Assembly: GCA_900540425.1 (NCBI GenBank)
Contig: UQFU01000007.1
Span: 1 to 45,210 of the forward strand
Origin: an uncultured Alphaproteobacteria bacterium
Lineage (GTDB): Bacteria; Pseudomonadota; Alphaproteobacteria; RF32; CAG-239
Reading direction: 5' to 3'
DNA length: 45,210 bases
Shown here: positions 42,310 to 45,210 of the stretch, piece after piece
How the letters are laid out: each line of letters starts with the position of its first letter
How positions within the stretch are numbered: the stretch's first letter is position 1
The notes under the pieces: model-generated
The model's database searches: none
Seen by the model: the letters and a program-made list of their open reading frames with translations, nothing else
What the model was told of the DNA's origin: nothing
Made by a program: the position numbers and the translations under genes

Positions 42310-43383
42310 TTATAAACCAAACAGACATTCTGAAAATATAATCCGGTCGCTGTCAAATTTACCATCCCAATAAATCTTAATCTCTTTAGTACAATATGAA
42401 TCAACGGTAAGCATATTTTCATCGATTTTATCAAGTTTCAGACTATAAAAAGGTAATCTTTCTCGTATAGTTACTTTTAGAATAGCATTTTGTAATTTCT
42501 GTTCTGTAAATTTTCCTTGATTAAACAAAATATGGAAATGCCAGTCATCAGAGATACCATTTTCGGCAAAAGTAATAAACCGAAGATGATGTCTGTTCCA
42601 ATTATTCATCAAACTTTTCTCAAATGCCTTCATAATGTTTTTTAGATGTCGTATAGATGTCATTAAATCAGCAGACTTCTTATTTTCCGGTAACTGTAAT
42701 GTCAAAAAATGCGTTGGCTGATACTCTCTACCTATCCATTCATTTAATATTTTTTTAGTATCATCGGCACTTAATGAATTTTTACAACAAAACAATGATT
42801 TTACAAAGGAGTCTGTTTTTTGACCGCAGGACTCAGTTGTTTCATTTGGTATAGGTTTAATTACTTTAGTATCAACCTGTTTACCACGGGCTGATTTTTG
42901 ATTCTTTATGCTTGTGTTTTGACTAGGATTTGCAGGATTAGAACATTTACGGATAGATGAGCCTGCATAAACGATTCCGTTCATATAGTTTATAAATTGA
43001 CCTGAAATTTTACCCGCACTACCAAAAGTAAAAATATTTCTATTACCAGTATAAGAAGGAAGAATACACTTATTATATATAGGACGAGTAAAGAAAGAAG
43101 AATTAAGTAACCTATCAATATAAGAAGGATTAATACATAAGGAAGAAATACAATCACCAACAGACATATTCAACCTTGTCGCCGGACCCAATGACGCGAT
43201 ACCTGTTGCTTTTCTCTTTGGTTTAATTGTATTGGTGTTTATCTGGTTACGCGTCATCTGCTTACTTGGCGACATGGACTTCATACCTTCTGTTGTCATT
43301 GGTGATACATGGGGACGATAGTCATAGTGTATCTGGTTTGACATCTGCTTTCTTAAGGTTTGAAGTAAGGTGTTATTCTTCAT
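42310..43383 (-). CDS. HUH-motif Rep-like protein with a long N-terminal extension
   Basis: This is a 357-residue protein. The C-terminal third carries the three motifs of rolling-circle initiators: THFLTLQLP near 224-232 (motif 1), WHFHILFN at 281-288 with the H-x-H metal site (motif 2), and Y330-C-T-K333 (motif 3, nicking tyrosine with lysine). The first 200 residues are S/N/I/K-rich with several cysteines and match nothing I know. GAAGG lies six bases before the ATG. It could initiate replication or nick DNA for transfer of the island. The motif reading is good but family assignment needs a search. Confidence 0.7.
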   Translation of the reverse strand: MKNNTLLQTLRKQMSNQIHYDYRPHVSPMTTEGMKSMSPSKQMTRNQINTNTIKPKRKATGIASLGPATRLNMSVGDCISSLCINPSYIDRLLNSSFFTRPIYNKCILPSYTGNRNIFTFGSAGKISGQFINYMNGIVYAGSSIRKCSNPANPSQNTSIKNQKSARGKQVDTKVIKPIPNETTESCGQKTDSFVKSLFCCKNSLSADDTKKILNEWIGREYQPTHFLTLQLPENKKSADLMTSIRHLKNIMKAFEKSLMNNWNRHHLRFITFAENGISDDWHFHILFNQGKFTEQKLQNAILKVTIRERLPFYSLKLDKIDENMLTVDSYCTKEIKIYWDGKFDSDRIIFSECLFGL

Positions 43384-43781
43384 TTTATACCTTCTTTCTT
43401 AGTATCTTTATTTAATGTTATTTATTCTTAAGTATTTAATTTTATTGGTATTTATTATTTTTAATTTTATTTATTTTAAGTATAATAATAACAAAGGCCG
43501 CGCTTATTGCTTCCTCGTATCCCTGACTGCTAAAAACAGATGACAAGATTATGATGGATCGTTGTCAAACAGGTTAATGATACAATGTTATAGAATTGCG
43601 TTTTCGGTTGGCCTTGATGAAAAAATTTCTAAATAGTATATTTTTTTGCGTACTTTTGAGATTTTTTAACTTATAAACAATATGATAACCTAATTTACAA
43701 AATAAATGAGGTTGGTATTTGTCTTTTTAGTCTTTACTTAGTAGCGTTTTTTATTTTATCCTTAAGTCGGAGACAAATTAT
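43384..43781. other. Intergenic region with the second bipartite motif
   Basis: These 398 bases separate the divergent HUH-type gene (minus) and the HTH-containing gene (plus). They are AT-rich except for one island, AAAGGCCGCGCTTATTGC, near 43492-43509. They contain the 26-bp motif at 43687-43712, part of a longer 11-bp-arm hairpin (AACCTAATTTA / TAAATGAGGTT, 43687-43713). It could be an origin or a divergent promoter region. No gene is visible. Confidence 0.6.
43687..43712. promoter_or_regulatory. Bipartite 26-bp motif, copy 2
   Basis: AACCTAATT-N8-AAATGAGGT, identical in both half-sites and gap length to 40894-40919. It lies about 70 bases upstream of the ATG at 43782, a suitable place for an operator. 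The arms extend to 11 bp here with one mismatch. Confidence 0.75.
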
Positions 43782-44942
43782 ATGATTACAGATGATATAA
43801 GAACACAATTTCAGACTTGGTTAAAAGGAAAAGGCTGTCAGGAAAAAACAAGTAAAGGCAGACCAAGTACGATATATGAATATGTAAAACGTATCGATAG
43901 ACTATGTGATAAATTATATAGTAGCCACACATCTGATGAATGGGAAAAGCTGGCTCAAAATATTGATTCGGTGCTTGTTTCTTATTATGAGAGTTGCAAT
44001 CAAGAATATTATATCAATAAATACAACCTGAAAGATGCTTTACAGTATTTTAACGATATTGGCAAAATGTGTTCCAATAGTGATTATCCTCAGGCAAATT
44101 TACATTTTGTTTACAATAAGGATTATGATCTTATATCATCAATCAAAATTTGCCAAATTGAAGACTATTTAAGAATTTTTGATTTTGTTTTAGATAGTGA
44201 GGACAAATATCATTCAGCCAAGATAGATGATTTTCTAACGTTGTATGTATTAAGTTATGGAGGTACGGAACAGGTTAAAAATTTCCTAGCGTTTAGTTCT
44301 CAAAGTCAATGTACCTCATTTTCCGATGTATCAATTTGTATTCAGTATAATGATAAAGATAATGCAAAGACAAAAGCTGCTTTAATACAGTATTATGACT
44401 TTTTGCAGATTTCGTCAGATTCCTTTATTGTCGCAAAACTAAAAGATAAGCGTAATGATAATGAAATTAAATTATATATAGCCAAGGTAGAAGAAGCCTT
44501 AGATAATTTAATGAAATGTTTGCCAGTTTTAGAAGTAACTGGTAAAAATGCCCTGCAAATAAGGGCCGTATATCCCAATGGCTATTTATCCAAGACAGAA
44601 ATTATAAATACTTTAGGAATAGACCACAAGACTTTAGATAAATTAAATAAAGTTGGATTATTAACTCCGAATAAAACTAAAGGTTTCTATGATGAAAAGG
44701 TTGTAAATGAATATTTAAAAAATCATTTTCATAAAACAAAGGAAGTTTATTCTGATGTCGATTATTCATCAGAAGGTGGAAAATGGTGGTGTAATCGTAA
44801 GGAAGCAGCCAAAATAAGGCAGTGTACAGAACGCTCAATTTATAATTATACTAAAAAAGGCTTGTTAACCTATACCGATTATGCACCTCAGGCACCTAAA
44901 TATTATAAACCGGAGCTTGAGTATCTGGCTCATCATAGATAA
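43782..44942 (+). CDS. Integrase-like N-terminus fused to two MerR/excisionase-like HTH segments
   Basis: This is a 386-residue protein. Residues 1-100 have the helical pattern shared with the 85-residue protein at 39453 (FQTWLKG, YVKRIDRLCDK, LAQNIDSVLVSYY, LKDALQYFNDI). A central region of about 160 residues is unrecognised. Two segments near the C-terminus look like MerR/excisionase winged helices: YLSKTEIINTLGIDHKTLDK with GFYDEKVVNEYL, and WWCNRKEAAKIRQCTERSIY with KYYKPELEYL. No tyrosine-recombinase catalytic residues are visible. It probably binds DNA, perhaps the bipartite motif upstream of its own gene. Confidence 0.75.
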   Translation: MITDDIRTQFQTWLKGKGCQEKTSKGRPSTIYEYVKRIDRLCDKLYSSHTSDEWEKLAQNIDSVLVSYYESCNQEYYINKYNLKDALQYFNDIGKMCSNSDYPQANLHFVYNKDYDLISSIKICQIEDYLRIFDFVLDSEDKYHSAKIDDFLTLYVLSYGGTEQVKNFLAFSSQSQCTSFSDVSICIQYNDKDNAKTKAALIQYYDFLQISSDSFIVAKLKDKRNDNEIKLYIAKVEEALDNLMKCLPVLEVTGKNALQIRAVYPNGYLSKTEIINTLGIDHKTLDKLNKVGLLTPNKTKGFYDEKVVNEYLKNHFHKTKEVYSDVDYSSEGGKWWCNRKEAAKIRQCTERSIYNYTKKGLLTYTDYAPQAPKYYKPELEYLAHHR

Positions 44943-45102
44943 AATTCCTAGTTTACCTTTATAAATTCCTAAACAAAGCACAGACATTTTATTTCTTGTG
45001 TTTGTTTCAATATATTTTCTCGTTTCCTATTTTCCCATAACATTGATTTTACAAACACGCTTTATAGTCTTATTATCAAAATCGTAGTTCGGGCGCCCGT
45101 CC

Positions 45103-45125
45103 TACAAAATTGTTGAAATTTTGTA
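45103..45125. promoter_or_regulatory. Inverted repeat upstream of the last gene
   Basis: TACAAAATT (45103-45111) and AATTTTGTA (45117-45125) are perfect 9-bp arms around a 5-base centre, ending just before the ribosome site of the gene at 45141. A GC palindrome, CGGGCGCCCG, lies about ten bases upstream at 45090-45099. It may be an operator or a leader hairpin. Confidence 0.5.
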
Positions 45126-45140
45126 AAAGGAAATCGAACT

Positions 45141-45210
45141 ATGATTGATCAAGAAAATTTAGATAAAAATATTATTGATAACGAATTATTAGAAAATCCG
45201 GCTGATGCCA
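45141..45210 (+). CDS. Start of a gene cut by the window edge
   Basis: An open frame begins MIDQENLDKNIIDNE and runs off the window after 23 codons. AAAAGG lies about ten bases before the ATG. The visible part is acidic and gives no family clue. Confidence 0.5.
   Translation, partial: MIDQENLDKNIIDNELLENPADA

Noticed and set aside
33601..45210. CRISPR array or tRNA attachment site in the island
   Set aside because: No regularly spaced short repeats were seen and no cloverleaf sequence could be read near the left boundary. The repeats present are long and few.

Overview
The window looks like chromosome of a Gram-negative proteobacterium, most probably an alphaproteobacterium, perhaps a host-associated one. 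Supporting signs are a division/wall cluster start (mraZ-rsmH-ftsL-ftsI) next to a class A RNase P RNA gene, an OpgG/OpgH glucan pair, a YgiW-QseBC-type operon, an AIDA-type autotransporter and a DUF3768 protein. This placement is inference from gene content only. TGA is used as a normal stop: the response regulator gene ends TGA and its kinase starts at the next base.

Region 1 (1-33600) has moderate GC content and looks like core chromosome. From the left it holds the dcw operon on the minus strand, with tandem TGGGA MraZ boxes over its promoter, and divergent rnpB. Next come an opgG-unknown-opgH operon with a divergent LysR regulator, an NfeD/SPFH membrane pair, two small membrane proteins, and an operon for a YgiW-like OB-fold protein and a QseB/QseC-like two-component system preceded by a PmrA/QseB-type box. 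A large MscS-family channel follows. Then comes an electrophile-stress cluster (cupin, carboxymuconolactone decarboxylase-like protein, flavodoxin) with a 19-bp-spacer MerR-type promoter. An AdhR-like MerR gene 2 kb away carries almost the same palindrome. Between the two lie a lipoprotein gene and a glutathionylspermidine-synthase-like gene. Further right are an LEA-like repeat protein with two plausible starts, the autotransporter, a paired SMR transporter, an AdiC/AdiA arginine acid-resistance operon, an MGMT-family gene broken by a nonsense codon, a CorC-type protein and a YeaD-type mutarotase.

Region 2 (about 33600-45210) is strikingly AT-rich and looks like an acquired island whose right end lies outside the window. 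Its left edge carries what looks like the tail of a serine recombinase. It contains a 592-residue protein with an HsdR-type nuclease domain but no visible helicase, convergent with a single-chain Type IIG/ISP-like restriction-methylase, then a block of very small genes. Further right are a Fic enzyme, an HUH-motif Rep-like protein and a protein combining an integrase-like N-terminal domain with two MerR/excisionase-like DNA-binding segments. The last protein's N-terminus resembles a stand-alone 85-residue protein in the small-gene block.

The island holds three repeat systems. One is a 34-bp near-palindrome flanking the small-gene block in direct orientation. The second is a roughly 98-bp repeat with compensatory base changes in a hairpin and a possible hydrophobic micro-ORF. 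The third is a 26-bp bipartite motif (AACCTAATT-N8-AAATGAGGT) shared by two control-like regions 2.8 kb apart. Together with the recombination and replication-like proteins they suggest a small, poorly described mobile element carrying or adjoining defence genes. This is the part of the window most worth following up.
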